In this document: one piece after another, positions 17,420-26,868 of the stretch
Layout: every line of letters starts with the position of its first letter
Numbering within the stretch: position 1 is the first letter of the stretch
Assembly (NCBI GenBank): GCA_038320345.1
Contig: JBBQED010000012.1
Coordinates: 28,602 to 92,601 of the forward strand
Reading direction: 5' to 3'
DNA: 64,000 nucleotides
DNA from: JBBQED01 sp038320345
GTDB taxonomy: Bacteria; Bacteroidota; Bacteroidia; AKYH767-A; OLB10
Translations under genes and position numbers: made by a program
The notes under the pieces: generated by a model
Seen by the model: the letters and a program-made list of their open reading frames with translations, nothing else
Told to the model about the DNA's origin: nothing
Databases searched by the model: none

Positions 17420-20400
17420 ATGAAGTTATTTGTTCGATTTTGTTTGATCATAAGTACTTTGTTGTGCTCGCTGAATAATGTATCTGCGCAAAAAAATCAA
17501 GATCCTCCTCCTGATCCCCGTGTCGGTGGAGTAATGGATGAGTTTCTAGCAAACTATAAAAAGGGAGATTATGAAGAGAGTTTGAAAATATTGTCTAACG
17601 TTCCAGCTTCGGACACCGCTTATGTTTTCTATCTCGATAGAAAGGCAACAGTTTGTCTGGTTAAAAATAGTTTCGATTCTTGTAGCCAGTTAGCGATGGA
17701 AGGACTTCGATATAGTTCAATTTATAAACGGCATTTTTATGAATTATTGGCAGGCGCTTATGATGGTAAAAAAGATTATGAAAAAGCACTGTCCGTTATT
17801 GAACAGGGAAAGAAAGATTTTCCCTATTATGCTAGATTTTTTTATGAACAAGGATTAGTTTACTTGCATCAAAAGGATACGACAAAGGCAGTGGAGAGTT
17901 TTCAAAAATCAGTTGAAATGAATCCATATAATGCAGACGCTCATTATCAACTCGGAGTGATTTGCATGAATAATAATTTGTTGATTCCTGCAATGCTTTC
18001 TTTACAAACATCTTTACTGATGGAACCAGCAGGCGATAACAGCTTTAACGCTTTATCTCGTTATGAGAAATTATCAAAGGGTGATTGGTCGGTTTCTGCT
18101 GATTCTATGAGCTATCATCTTCCGAAAGGAACCAATAACTTCGAAGAGCTTGAGCAAATTATTCGCTCCAAAGTTGCTTTGGATGTGAGTTATAAAACAT
18201 CGATTAAATTACCTTACCTTACTGTTACAAAACAATTGCAAGTCCTACTCGAAAAACTTACCTATGATCCAGCCGATAAAGGATTCTGGATGCAATATTA
18301 TGTGCCCTATTATCTGAAAATGTGGAAAGCAAAACAATATGAACCTTTTGCTTACTATATGTTTAATTCTATTAGCGATGTAAACTCTCAGAAAGAAATT
18401 AAAAAACATACTGCCGATATTAAGGAGATGGCTGAATTCTCAACGGTCCACTTTAATGAGGTACGATTGAACTTCTGGAAAGAAAATAATCTTACTAAAC
18501 TAAACCCCATTTTCAGTTCTAATAGTGCATTGATTGCAGAAGGTGTTTTGAATGCGAAAGGGGATAAAACGATCGGTCATTGGAAGCATTATCATACTAC
18601 GGGTTTGTTAAAATCGGAAGGTGATTATACCAATAATGGAGAATTTAGCGGTACTTGGAAATTCTATTATAATACAGGCGAAATTAAAAGTATTGAAAAT
18701 TATAATGATGGTGTGTTAACGGATTCTTTGATTACATTTTATAAAAATGGAAATCGTGGTGAAGCAAGCTTAATTAAAGCTGGATTGATAAGTGGTGTTA
18801 GTGTAGGATTTTTTGAGATGGGTGCAACATCAGGCATTGTTCCTATGAAAGATGGAAAGAAAAACGGAATTGCTACCTATTATTATGATAATGGGATGAT
18901 GCAATATACCTGTAACTATATTAATGATGTGATGGATGGGAAGTTTCAATCCTTCTACCAAAATGGAAGTAGGAAAGATGAGTATAGTTATGTAAATGGA
19001 TCTATCACTGGCCATGTTAAAACCTACCATCCTAACAATACAATGAAAAGTGAGGGAGAGTATAAATCAGATTTGATAGATGGTAATTGGAAATACTATA
19101 GTGATAAAGGAACAATTGAAAAAGAAGGTACTTTCAAATCAGGGAAAGAGGATGGTGTCTGGAAAGAGTATTTCGAAAATGGAAAGGTCGATAATGAATC
19201 AAATTATGAAGGGGGAAACAGCATTGGAACTGATAATTATTATGATAAAGATGGTGCGCTCTGGAGTACGATCGATTATAACAAAGGAATCCCTAAAAAA
19301 TATTCCTATTTCGATAAATCAGGGAAGCTTCTGAGCGAGTGTTTAGTGAAAGGAGAGGTATTGAATCTTGATTCGTATTATCCCGATGGTTGTAAATTTA
19401 GAACAGGGAAATTGGTGAATGGATCCAGAGATGGAAAATGGACTACTTGGAATCATTTTGGAAAACTCCAATCTGAGGAGTATTATTCAAATCAGAAAAT
19501 GGATGGTGTAGCAAAGTACTATGATAATTCTGGAGCACTTTCAAGTGAGATTTCATATGAGAAGGGGCAAAGAAACGGACTCGCAAAAGAATTTCATAAG
19601 AATGGTGCTGTAAGTAAACAAGGATGGTATCTCAATGATGAATTACAAGGCGAGTGGAGAGAATATTTTATGGATAGTACTTTAAATGAAACGTATGGAT
19701 ATTTTGATGGGAAATTAAACGGCCCTTATCTTCGTTTTGATCCTAAAGGAAGAGTTTATAAGAACTTCTTTTATGAGAATGGTGAACTTTATAGGTATAC
19801 ATCTCAAGATACCTTAGGAAATAATCTGGTGGACATGAATACTTCTACCGGGAATTTAAAATTTAATACCCTTCATCTGAATAAAAAAATTGAAGATGAA
19901 TTAAGTTATAAGTATGGAACACTGGATGGAGAAATTAAACAATTTTCTGCCAATGGAAAATTACACCGCTCAACTATGTATCGTAACGGTGAAAAAAATG
20001 GACCCTATAAATATTATAATTGGGAGGGTACATTAACGGAGGAAGGATTTTTCAAAAATGGGGACCGTGATAGTCTATATACTTTCTATGAAGATGGAAA
20101 GAAATTAGTGAACGCAACTTACCTAAACGGAGAGCTGGAGGGGATAAGGACTTGGTATTATCCGGATGGTAAAATTGATAGTAAAGCAGAGTTTAGCAAT
20201 GGTGACCGTGAGGGCTATAGCTTTTATTATGCTGAAGATGGTAAACTGAGATGTAGATTTCTATATCATGAAAACCGTGTGCAGTCTTATTCTTATTTGT
20301 CCCCGGATAGTACTTTTGTTCCAGAAATTCCGTTAACATTGAGTTCAGGCGATGTGAAAGCATTTTTCCGAGATGGAAAAGTTTCTCTTCAGATGACCTT

Positions 20401-20713
20401 TAAAAATAACTGGTATGATGGTCCTTATAAAGAGTACAATGGAAATGGAAAACTTACCAATGATTGTTTTTATATTAAACATGAGTTGAATGGCAAGATT
20501 CATACATACTATCCGGATGGAACTTTAAAGTCTGATGAGAATTATATTTTGGATGAAAAAAATGGGGTTTTCAATCATTACAATCCTAAAGGAATCTTAG
20601 TTAAACAATTCACTTATTACTACGACATTTTACATGGACCAGCCAAAATTTATGATGCTACTGGTAAACTAATTAAATCCATTCAATTTTATAACAACGA
20701 ACCATATGAATAA
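17420..20713 (+). CDS. Giant secreted TPR and MORN-variant (YwqK-like) repeat protein
   Basis: 1097 residues with an N-terminal signal peptide (LIISTLLCSLNNVSAQ). Residues ~30-220 are TPR-like helical repeats (HYQLGVICMNNNLLIPAMLSLQTSLL). From about residue 370 to the end there are more than twenty ~23-residue repeats of the MORN_2/YwqK type, recognisable by G-W-x-Y/F-Y-x-x-G-K-x-x-x-E-x-x-Y (GTWKFYYNTGEIKSIENY, GVWKEYFENGKVDNESNY). Annotation pipelines often call these a toxin-antitoxin YwqK antitoxin, but nothing here supports a toxin pair. An extended beta-strand ribbon binding surface polymers or partner proteins is plausible. The 3' end overlaps the next gene by 8 bases. Confidence 0.85.
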   Translation: MKLFVRFCLIISTLLCSLNNVSAQKNQDPPPDPRVGGVMDEFLANYKKGDYEESLKILSNVPASDTAYVFYLDRKATVCLVKNSFDSCSQLAMEGLRYSSIYKRHFYELLAGAYDGKKDYEKALSVIEQGKKDFPYYARFFYEQGLVYLHQKDTTKAVESFQKSVEMNPYNADAHYQLGVICMNNNLLIPAMLSLQTSLLMEPAGDNSFNALSRYEKLSKGDWSVSADSMSYHLPKGTNNFEELEQIIRSKVALDVSYKTSIKLPYLTVTKQLQVLLEKLTYDPADKGFWMQYYVPYYLKMWKAKQYEPFAYYMFNSISDVNSQKEIKKHTADIKEMAEFSTVHFNEVRLNFWKENNLTKLNPIFSSNSALIAEGVLNAKGDKTIGHWKHYHTTGLLKSEGDYTNNGEFSGTWKFYYNTGEIKSIENYNDGVLTDSLITFYKNGNRGEASLIKAGLISGVSVGFFEMGATSGIVPMKDGKKNGIATYYYDNGMMQYTCNYINDVMDGKFQSFYQNGSRKDEYSYVNGSITGHVKTYHPNNTMKSEGEYKSDLIDGNWKYYSDKGTIEKEGTFKSGKEDGVWKEYFENGKVDNESNYEGGNSIGTDNYYDKDGALWSTIDYNKGIPKKYSYFDKSGKLLSECLVKGEVLNLDSYYPDGCKFRTGKLVNGSRDGKWTTWNHFGKLQSEEYYSNQKMDGVAKYYDNSGALSSEISYEKGQRNGLAKEFHKNGAVSKQGWYLNDELQGEWREYFMDSTLNETYGYFDGKLNGPYLRFDPKGRVYKNFFYENGELYRYTSQDTLGNNLVDMNTSTGNLKFNTLHLNKKIEDELSYKYGTLDGEIKQFSANGKLHRSTMYRNGEKNGPYKYYNWEGTLTEEGFFKNGDRDSLYTFYEDGKKLVNATYLNGELEGIRTWYYPDGKIDSKAEFSNGDREGYSFYYAEDGKLRCRFLYHENRVQSYSYLSPDSTFVPEIPLTLSSGDVKAFFRDGKVSLQMTFKNNWYDGPYKEYNGNGKLTNDCFYIKHELNGKIHTYYPDGTLKSDENYILDEKNGVFNHYNPKGILVKQFTYYYDILHGPAKIYDATGKLIKSIQFYNNEPYE

Positions 20714-22640
20714 AGTGGCCCGGATTTGGGTGTTGCTGATTTTGTTTTCTGTTGGGCATGTTTCTGCACAGCCTGCATTCAATTTTGCAGATATTAAAAA
20801 GGCGAATCCACAGGAGGATGTATGTGTGCTTAAGCAGAAGGAAAGCGTAACTATTTTTCAGAAGAAAGATATTTTTAAAATCGTTTCTGATAATGAATCC
20901 GATATTCTTTACCTGACAGAGAAGGCCACACACATGTCGGAGAAGTCGATATTTTATTATGATAAGATGTCTTCTATTTCCGATATTGTAGCTAAAACTT
21001 GGATTCCAAATGGCTCCAAAATGAAAAGTCTGAATGTGGATGAAGACCGCATTTATACACGTAAGCCAGTGAAAGAAGGAATATTCTTTGATGATTTCAT
21101 GGAAAAGTATTTTAACTATCCCGCATTGCAAGAAGGTGCCGTTTCATCATTAAGATATAAAGAAGAATCATTCGATCCTCATTTTCTCGGATCTTTTTAT
21201 TTTGGACGCTATGTTCCAGTCGCTTCTTCAGAATATAAAGTAACATTCCCTGAAAATGTTAGAGTGAAGTATCTCCTGAAAGATAAAGATCATGCTGTGA
21301 ATTTTAAAGAGGAGAAAAGCAAAGGATTAGTCACCTATACATTTACGGCAACCAATGTTAAAACGTACGCCAGTGAAGATGATGCTCCTGATTTAAGTTA
21401 TGTAACTCCACATGTGATTATTTATATTGATAGTTACGATCTGAATGGAAAATCAATGCCTGTTTTGAATGGATTACCGGAATTATATAAATGGTATACA
21501 GGTTTATTAGGAAAAATGAAGAATGAGAAATCACCAGAACTTAAAGCACTCTCAGATTCACTTACTTTCGGTCTAACTACTAAGGAAGATAAAGTAAGGA
21601 AGATATTTTATTGGGTTCAAGATAATATTCGCTACATCGCTTTTGAAGAAGGATTGGGTGGATTTGTTCCTCGTGAACCCGTCGATATCTATCATAAGCG
21701 ATTCGGCGACTGTAAAGACAAAACAGTAATTTTAGTATCACTGTTAAATGAAGCCGGAATTACTGCTTATCCAGCATGGATTGGAACCCGTGATATTCCT
21801 TATAATTATACTGATTTGGCAAATCCTGCTGTTAGTAATCATATGATTGTTGTAATGCCCGATAATCAGGGATGGCAGTTTCTTGACGGCACTTCAGTGC
21901 ATCTTCCTTTTGGAATGCCTACTTCCATGATTCAAGGTAAAGAAGCGATGGTAAATCTTTCTGCCGACTCATTCGTGGTTGTTAAAGTACCGGAAATGGA
22001 TCGTCACCGAAATTTGATGAGTGAATATTACAAGTTTACATTGACGGATAGAAAAGTAGAAGGTATAGGGTCTCAATCATGGTGGGGATATCCGAATCAA
22101 TCTTTATTCTATAATTTGAATCAGCTCAGTGAATCAAAGCGTACGGAAGTTATGCAGAAAGGATTGGATATCGGCAATAATAAATACTCTGCATCTGAGG
22201 TAGAGTTCAAACAATATGGCAACCGTGATTCTGCTCTTACTGTTCAATTTAAATTCGATATTAGTGATTATGTGAGCGAAGCTGATAATCAGACCTACCT
22301 AAATATGCATCTTAAAAAACCATTTTTAGGGGATAAGATGGATCTGAAAAAGAGAGAGAATGATCGCGTTTTTGATTATAAATCGACCGATAGTATTGTC
22401 GTTATTTTTGACATCCCTTCCGATTATTCAGTTGTGGAATTACCATCAAATCGTAATTACTCCAATCCTGATTTTGGATTTTCAGTTAAATATAAAAGGG
22501 AAGGGGATAAAGTGATTTTGCATCGTGAAGTTTGGATTGATACTTTATTACTGACCAAAGATAAATTCCCTAAATGGAATGAAATGATCGATCAATTAAC
22601 TTTGGCGTATAAAGACCTCCTTATCATTAAAAAGAAATAA
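20706..22640 (+). CDS. Exported DUF3857 / transglutaminase-like protein with intact triad
   Basis: 644 residues, signal peptide (IWVLLILFSVGHVSAQ). The N-terminal ~250 residues form a DUF3857 beta-rich domain (KATHMSEKSIFYYDKMSS, FFDDFMEKYFNYPALQEG). A transglutaminase/papain-like core follows: KVRKIFYWVQDNIRYIAFEEG, then the catalytic Cys in HKRFGDCKDKTVILVSLL, His in SNHMIVVMP, and Asp in FLDGTSVH. The C-terminal third is a beta domain. The complete Cys-His-Asp triad suggests a protease, cross-linking or amidase activity in the periplasm or at the surface; the substrate is unknown. It overlaps the giant MORN gene by 8 bases, so co-translation is likely. Confidence 0.86.
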   Translation: MNKVARIWVLLILFSVGHVSAQPAFNFADIKKANPQEDVCVLKQKESVTIFQKKDIFKIVSDNESDILYLTEKATHMSEKSIFYYDKMSSISDIVAKTWIPNGSKMKSLNVDEDRIYTRKPVKEGIFFDDFMEKYFNYPALQEGAVSSLRYKEESFDPHFLGSFYFGRYVPVASSEYKVTFPENVRVKYLLKDKDHAVNFKEEKSKGLVTYTFTATNVKTYASEDDAPDLSYVTPHVIIYIDSYDLNGKSMPVLNGLPELYKWYTGLLGKMKNEKSPELKALSDSLTFGLTTKEDKVRKIFYWVQDNIRYIAFEEGLGGFVPREPVDIYHKRFGDCKDKTVILVSLLNEAGITAYPAWIGTRDIPYNYTDLANPAVSNHMIVVMPDNQGWQFLDGTSVHLPFGMPTSMIQGKEAMVNLSADSFVVVKVPEMDRHRNLMSEYYKFTLTDRKVEGIGSQSWWGYPNQSLFYNLNQLSESKRTEVMQKGLDIGNNKYSASEVEFKQYGNRDSALTVQFKFDISDYVSEADNQTYLNMHLKKPFLGDKMDLKKRENDRVFDYKSTDSIVVIFDIPSDYSVVELPSNRNYSNPDFGFSVKYKREGDKVILHREVWIDTLLLTKDKFPKWNEMIDQLTLAYKDLLIIKKK

Positions 22641-22649
22641 TTCAATTTT

Positions 22650-24602
22650 ATGCAATTACGTTCCCTCTTAATTCTTACAGTTTTATTAGTTTCATTTTCT
22701 GTTGCCAATGCGCAGTTGTACGAAACCCGCAATTATAGTCTTTCCGACAAACCTGTTCCAGCTCTTTTATCTGCAGGAGAAAAAAAAGAATCATCAGTAG
22801 TAATTACAGATAAAAGAGTGACAGAATATATCTTTAATAAAAAAGAAGAACTCGAAGTTTACTATACTCGTCATCGTTTTATACACATCAATGAGCAAGG
22901 TGCCGTTGAAGACTATAACCGCATTTATTTACCAGTTTCGGATCCTGCCGACCTAGTAGTCTTGAAAGCAAGGTCAATATCTAAATCAGGAAAAGTGACC
23001 GAGATGTTTAAGGGGGATATGAAAAAGATTACTGAGGATGGCAGTGATTATCTTATCCTCGCTGTAGAGGGACTAGAGAAAGATGCGGAGCTAGAGTATT
23101 TTTATACGATTAAAATAAATCCTAAGTTATTCCTTACCGAGCGATTGCAATCCAATACGTATACACGTCATGTTGAACTTTCGATTATCAGTCCTCAAAA
23201 TTTAGTTTTTGAAGCGAAAGCATATAATCTTCCCGTGCTCCAAACGGATACTGTTCTTGGTGAAAAACGATATTTGAATATTGTTAAAGATTCAATTGCT
23301 CCGCTAGAGTCGGAAAAGTATAGTTCTTATCAAGCAAATTTATTACGAATAGAAATCAAACTCATTAAGAACCTCAATCGTGATAATACCCGTCTCTATA
23401 CTTGGGCCGATGCAGGGAGAAGATTCTATCAAATATCTCATGAGCAGGAAAAATCAGCAAAGAAAGATATTGAAAAGTTAGCTTCTAAATTAAAGTTGAA
23501 AGGAAAACTGCATGAGGAGCAGATTAAAATTGTAGAGAATTTTATAAAAACTACAATTAATATTAAATCGACAGGTGAAGAAGAAACTATTGGTTTAATG
23601 CTCAAGCGAAATTATGGATCAGAGCAGAATGTACTTTCCCTCTGCATCTTGATGTTTGAATATCTTGAAATTCCCAATGAATTGGTGTTAACTGCAAATC
23701 GTTTTGATGCTGCATTCGATCCAGATTTTGATACCTGGAATTATTTAGATAAATACTTGATCTATTTTCCAGAAAGCAAAAAATATATGGATCCTGTTTC
23801 CTATTTCTACCGCTATGGCATGGTGCCTTATCTTTATACTGGAACAAAAGGACTTTTTATAAAGAAAGTAACGATTGGTGATGTTTCAAATGGGGTCGTC
23901 TCAGTAAAAAATATTGAAAGTATTGATCCTGCTGCGAATTATGATAATATGTCAGTTGACGTATCATTTCCTGCTACTTTGGATAATGTCATCATGCATT
24001 ATAAACGCGAGATGGGCGGTTATGCAGATAATGGAATTCGTGCTTCCTGCTTTTATGCTAGCGAAGAAGATCGTGATAAAATCGCGAAAGAATTTATTGA
24101 GTCTTCTTTTAAGGATGTGAAAATTGAAAATACAAAAGTTTCCAATTTTAATCTCACCAATAACGAATATGAACTGCCTTTTATAATTGAGAGTGATCTT
24201 TCCGTTAATACTTTACTAGAAAATGCAAGTACCAATGTGCTCTTTTCAATCGGTGATGTTATCGGACCTCAGGAAGAAATGTATCAGGAAAAGAAAAGAC
24301 AAAGTGATATTGACGTTACTTACTGTCATTCGTATAAAAGAGAAATTAATGTTGAAATCCCTCAAGGTTATTCAGTAAAAGGATTAGAGAAACTTAATAT
24401 CGATTACACTTATACGGATGGTGAAAAGCCATTAATGGGATTTGTTTCGACGTATAAGCAGGTGGGAAATAAAATTAGCATTACGATCAATGAATATTAT
24501 TTAGCATTGAAGTTGCCGCCGTCTAAAATTGATGATTATAAAAAAGTAGTGAATGCCGCCGCTGATTTTAACAAAATCAAATTGGTGTTCGTAAAGGGCT
24601 AA
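22650..24602 (+). CDS. Exported DUF3857 / transglutaminase-like paralogue lacking the catalytic triad
   Basis: 650 residues, signal peptide (LLILTVLLVSFSVANAQ). The architecture is like the upstream neighbour: a DUF3857-type beta domain (VYYTRHRFIHINEQGAVEDYNRI), a middle helical/transglutaminase-like part and a C-terminal beta domain. In the middle part the catalytic GDCKDK motif aligns with YGSEQN, so the cysteine is gone, and the expected His lies in a stretch reading LDKYLIYFP. This looks like a pseudo-enzyme partner of the preceding protein. It starts 9 bases after that gene, as the fourth gene of the run. Whether it binds the same ligand is inference. Confidence 0.78.
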   Translation: MQLRSLLILTVLLVSFSVANAQLYETRNYSLSDKPVPALLSAGEKKESSVVITDKRVTEYIFNKKEELEVYYTRHRFIHINEQGAVEDYNRIYLPVSDPADLVVLKARSISKSGKVTEMFKGDMKKITEDGSDYLILAVEGLEKDAELEYFYTIKINPKLFLTERLQSNTYTRHVELSIISPQNLVFEAKAYNLPVLQTDTVLGEKRYLNIVKDSIAPLESEKYSSYQANLLRIEIKLIKNLNRDNTRLYTWADAGRRFYQISHEQEKSAKKDIEKLASKLKLKGKLHEEQIKIVENFIKTTINIKSTGEEETIGLMLKRNYGSEQNVLSLCILMFEYLEIPNELVLTANRFDAAFDPDFDTWNYLDKYLIYFPESKKYMDPVSYFYRYGMVPYLYTGTKGLFIKKVTIGDVSNGVVSVKNIESIDPAANYDNMSVDVSFPATLDNVIMHYKREMGGYADNGIRASCFYASEEDRDKIAKEFIESSFKDVKIENTKVSNFNLTNNEYELPFIIESDLSVNTLLENASTNVLFSIGDVIGPQEEMYQEKKRQSDIDVTYCHSYKREINVEIPQGYSVKGLEKLNIDYTYTDGEKPLMGFVSTYKQVGNKISITINEYYLALKLPPSKIDDYKKVVNAAADFNKIKLVFVKG

Positions 24603-24642
24603 TTGAAAAATCTTAGTCAATAAAATTTCCGAATTTAGCAGT

Positions 24643-24960
24643 TTACTCTTTATATTCTACATTCGCAATGTTGGAGTCGGGGAGAACTAGAAAAATTTCT
24701 TCATTGTCTTTCTTCATGAGATAATGCTCGCGTGCATACTTTTCTAAATGTTCTGGATCCGACATTAATTCTTTCATGTCTTTTTTATTCTCATCTATTT
24801 CTTCTAGATAATACTCCTTTTCAGCTTTGATCTTTTTTAGATCTTTTCTGTAACTGAGCTGTGAGAATAAATCGTTCCGATCAAAAAATAATAACCATAC
24901 CAAAAAAATCAAAGAGGCAATCAGGTATTTGTTGGTATACAGATAAGCGTACTTTTTCAT
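24643..24960 (-). CDS. FtsB/DivIC-family septum formation initiator
   Basis: Small bitopic protein of 105 residues. A short cytoplasmic N-terminus is followed by one membrane helix (YLIASLIFLVWLLFF), then a periplasmic coiled coil (YRKDLKKIKAEKEYYLEEIDENKKDMKEL) and the family end motif (DPEHLEKYAREHYLMKKDNEEIFLV). Length and layout are those of DivIC/FtsB, which joins FtsL and DivIB/FtsQ in the divisome. No other division genes are adjacent. It converges with the transglutaminase-like gene. Confidence 0.88.
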   Translation of the reverse strand: MKKYAYLYTNKYLIASLIFLVWLLFFDRNDLFSQLSYRKDLKKIKAEKEYYLEEIDENKKDMKELMSDPEHLEKYAREHYLMKKDNEEIFLVLPDSNIANVEYKE

Positions 24961-25183
24961 GGGATGGGATTCTGAGGCTAAGGTAGGAAGTCTAAGTTCA
25001 AATCAACTTGGATTTAAATAGCGTTATCAATAGTCAGATGTGAATTACATCTTTTGCTGAACAATAAGAGGTATTTTACGTTATTTGAGTGTTCGTTTCA
25101 AGAAAAGGAGACCTAAGCGGTGTTATTAAATCATCAACTCGATGTGTTACTTATTCATTATCAATGTCCTGTAAAATAGATCT

Positions 25184-26023
25184 ATGTTCCGACTTTGTAT
25201 TACTGAGCTGATTAAGATTGCTGCAAAGCCCAGAAGTTATATTGGGTTGGCCGCTATTACTGTAATTGTTGGGCTAATTCATCTGGCAATGTATCTGGAT
25301 GGGTTGAACTATATCAGTTTCGTTACCGGTCCGGTGCAATCAAGTTTTATGTTGGAGGGGAATATCCTGAACGGAAATTTGGTTTGCTTTATTATTCTTC
25401 AAACGTTGATTATTCAGATCCCATTGCTGGTTGCATTGGTTACAGGAGATCTAATCAGTGGAGAAGCAGCTATGGGAACGATTCGGCTGCTTGCAACGCG
25501 TCCGGTAAGTAGAGATCAGATTATTATTTCAAAATTCCTCGCTGGCGCACTTTATGTTTTCTTGCTTTTGCTTTGGTTAGGGATACTTTCTTTGGGATTA
25601 GGATTGTTGTTTTTTGGTCCTGGTGATTTGATCGTTTTAAAAAGCGAGCAATTGGTGATTATTCAAGGAGATGATACTTTATGGAGATTCTTTAGTGCAT
25701 TCGGTATTGCATTTTTAAGCTTGATGGTAGTGGCTTCATTTTCACTTGCGCTTTCTTGCTTTGCTGATAATTCTATTGGTCCAATTATGTCAACCATGGC
25801 TGTAATTTTATTGTTCACCATTATCGGAACTATGGAAATTCCATTTTTTGATCAGATTAAGCCTTTCTTATTTACTACGCACATGGTGATCTGGAGAAAC
25901 TTCTTTGATAATCCCTTGCCAATTGAGCAAATCAGAACTTCAGTACTCGTGTTAACCGGACACATGATGTTATTCCTTTCAATTGCATTAATTACGTTTC
26001 GAAGAAAAGATATTTTAAGCTGA
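25184..26023 (+). CDS. ABC-2 type transporter permease
   Basis: 279 residues with six predicted membrane helices (VGLIHLAMYL region, LIIQIPLLVALVTGDLISGEAAMGTIRLLATRPVSR, VFLLLLWLGILSLGLGLLFF, FGIAFLSLMVVASFSLALSC, MAVILLFTIIGTM and a C-terminal helix). The GDLISGEAAMGTIRLLATRPVSRDQI segment between positions ~90 and 115 is the typical ABC-2/NosY permease signature. No ATPase gene is adjacent, so the nucleotide-binding partner must be encoded upstream elsewhere or in trans. The stop codon shares one base with the start of the LolA-like gene. The transported substrate is unknown. Confidence 0.85.
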   Translation: MFRLCITELIKIAAKPRSYIGLAAITVIVGLIHLAMYLDGLNYISFVTGPVQSSFMLEGNILNGNLVCFIILQTLIIQIPLLVALVTGDLISGEAAMGTIRLLATRPVSRDQIIISKFLAGALYVFLLLLWLGILSLGLGLLFFGPGDLIVLKSEQLVIIQGDDTLWRFFSAFGIAFLSLMVVASFSLALSCFADNSIGPIMSTMAVILLFTIIGTMEIPFFDQIKPFLFTTHMVIWRNFFDNPLPIEQIRTSVLVLTGHMMLFLSIALITFRRKDILS

Positions 26024-26709
26024 TGAAAAAATACACCCTGTTTTTTGTACTGCTAGTTCTTGGCTTTCAAGTAAAGGCTCAAGAAGATGCAAAAGTTGTT
26101 ATTGGTCGTGTATTGGATAAATTTAATACCGTAAAAGATTATCAGGCAGATGCATTGATAGATACTAAAATTTCATTTTTAAATATGCTTCCTCAAAAAG
26201 CAAAGATTTTTTATAAGCAGCCTAATAAATTTCGGGTAAAATCAACAGGAATTGCGATTCTCCCAAAGCAAAATTTCGATAATCTTTTTAATTTGTTAGC
26301 GAAGGAAGATGGTTATCAGGCATTCACTTCAGGATCTGAAATTATTAATGGCTATAAAACGATGATCATTAATGTGATTCCAAATGCAGATACAAGCGAT
26401 TTGGTTTTAGCGAAGATCTGGGTGGATAATGCAAGAAATCTGATTGTTAAATCGCAGTTAACCACTAAATCGAATGGAACAGTACTTATCGAATATGAAC
26501 ATGGTAAACATATTGATACTGGGCTTGCTGATAAAATCACATTTACCGTTGAAATAAAAAAATATAAAATCCCAAAAGCTATTTCTGCCGATATTAACTC
26601 ACCAACCTCAAAAGTCCCTCCCGGTAAGGAGCCAAAGACTGGCAAAATCTTAATTACTTTATCGAATTACATTATCAATAAAGGGGTGCCGGATTCTGTC
26701 TTTAAATGA
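26023..26709 (+). CDS. LolA-like outer-membrane lipoprotein-sorting protein
   Basis: 228-residue periplasmic protein. It has a signal peptide (KYTLFFVLLVLGFQVKAQ) followed by a LolA/LolB-like half-barrel fold (VLDKFNTVKDYQADALID, AKIFYKQPNKFRVKSTGIAILPK, IWVDNARNLIVKSQL). LolA-type folds carry lipoproteins or other lipids across the periplasm; here the partner is probably the overlapping ABC-2 permease. It is not a canonical LolA by length or sequence, so the cargo is uncertain. It is followed by a terminator hairpin that mainly serves the convergent gene. Confidence 0.75.
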   Translation: MKKYTLFFVLLVLGFQVKAQEDAKVVIGRVLDKFNTVKDYQADALIDTKISFLNMLPQKAKIFYKQPNKFRVKSTGIAILPKQNFDNLFNLLAKEDGYQAFTSGSEIINGYKTMIINVIPNADTSDLVLAKIWVDNARNLIVKSQLTTKSNGTVLIEYEHGKHIDTGLADKITFTVEIKKYKIPKAISADINSPTSKVPPGKEPKTGKILITLSNYIINKGVPDSVFK

Positions 26710-26796
26710 TAGACAATCGTGTAAAATTATTCCTTTACAAATTGAAATAGCATTTTTTTAAATTCAACAAAAAAATCGACTACCTAGATGAATGAA

Positions 26797-26823
26797 AAAA
26801 GGCCGTCCTTTCGGACGACCTTG
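26797..26823 (-). terminator. Rho-independent terminator of the NTF2-like gene
   Basis: Hairpin GGCCGTCC-TTTC-GGACGACC with one mismatch, followed on the minus strand by a T6 run. It lies 46 bases after the NTF2-like stop and could act weakly for the convergent gene too. Confidence 0.8.
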
Positions 26824-26868
26824 AACCTAACCTGACTGAACTAAACGCTATGATATAGTTTTATTTTA

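Noticed and set aside
17420..20713. Toxin-antitoxin pair based on YwqK-like repeats
   Set aside because: No toxin-like gene is adjacent and the protein has a signal peptide.
20673..21131. 152-residue minus-strand frame overlapping the transglutaminase-like gene start
   Set aside because: It is a shadow of two well-supported plus-strand genes with no family features.
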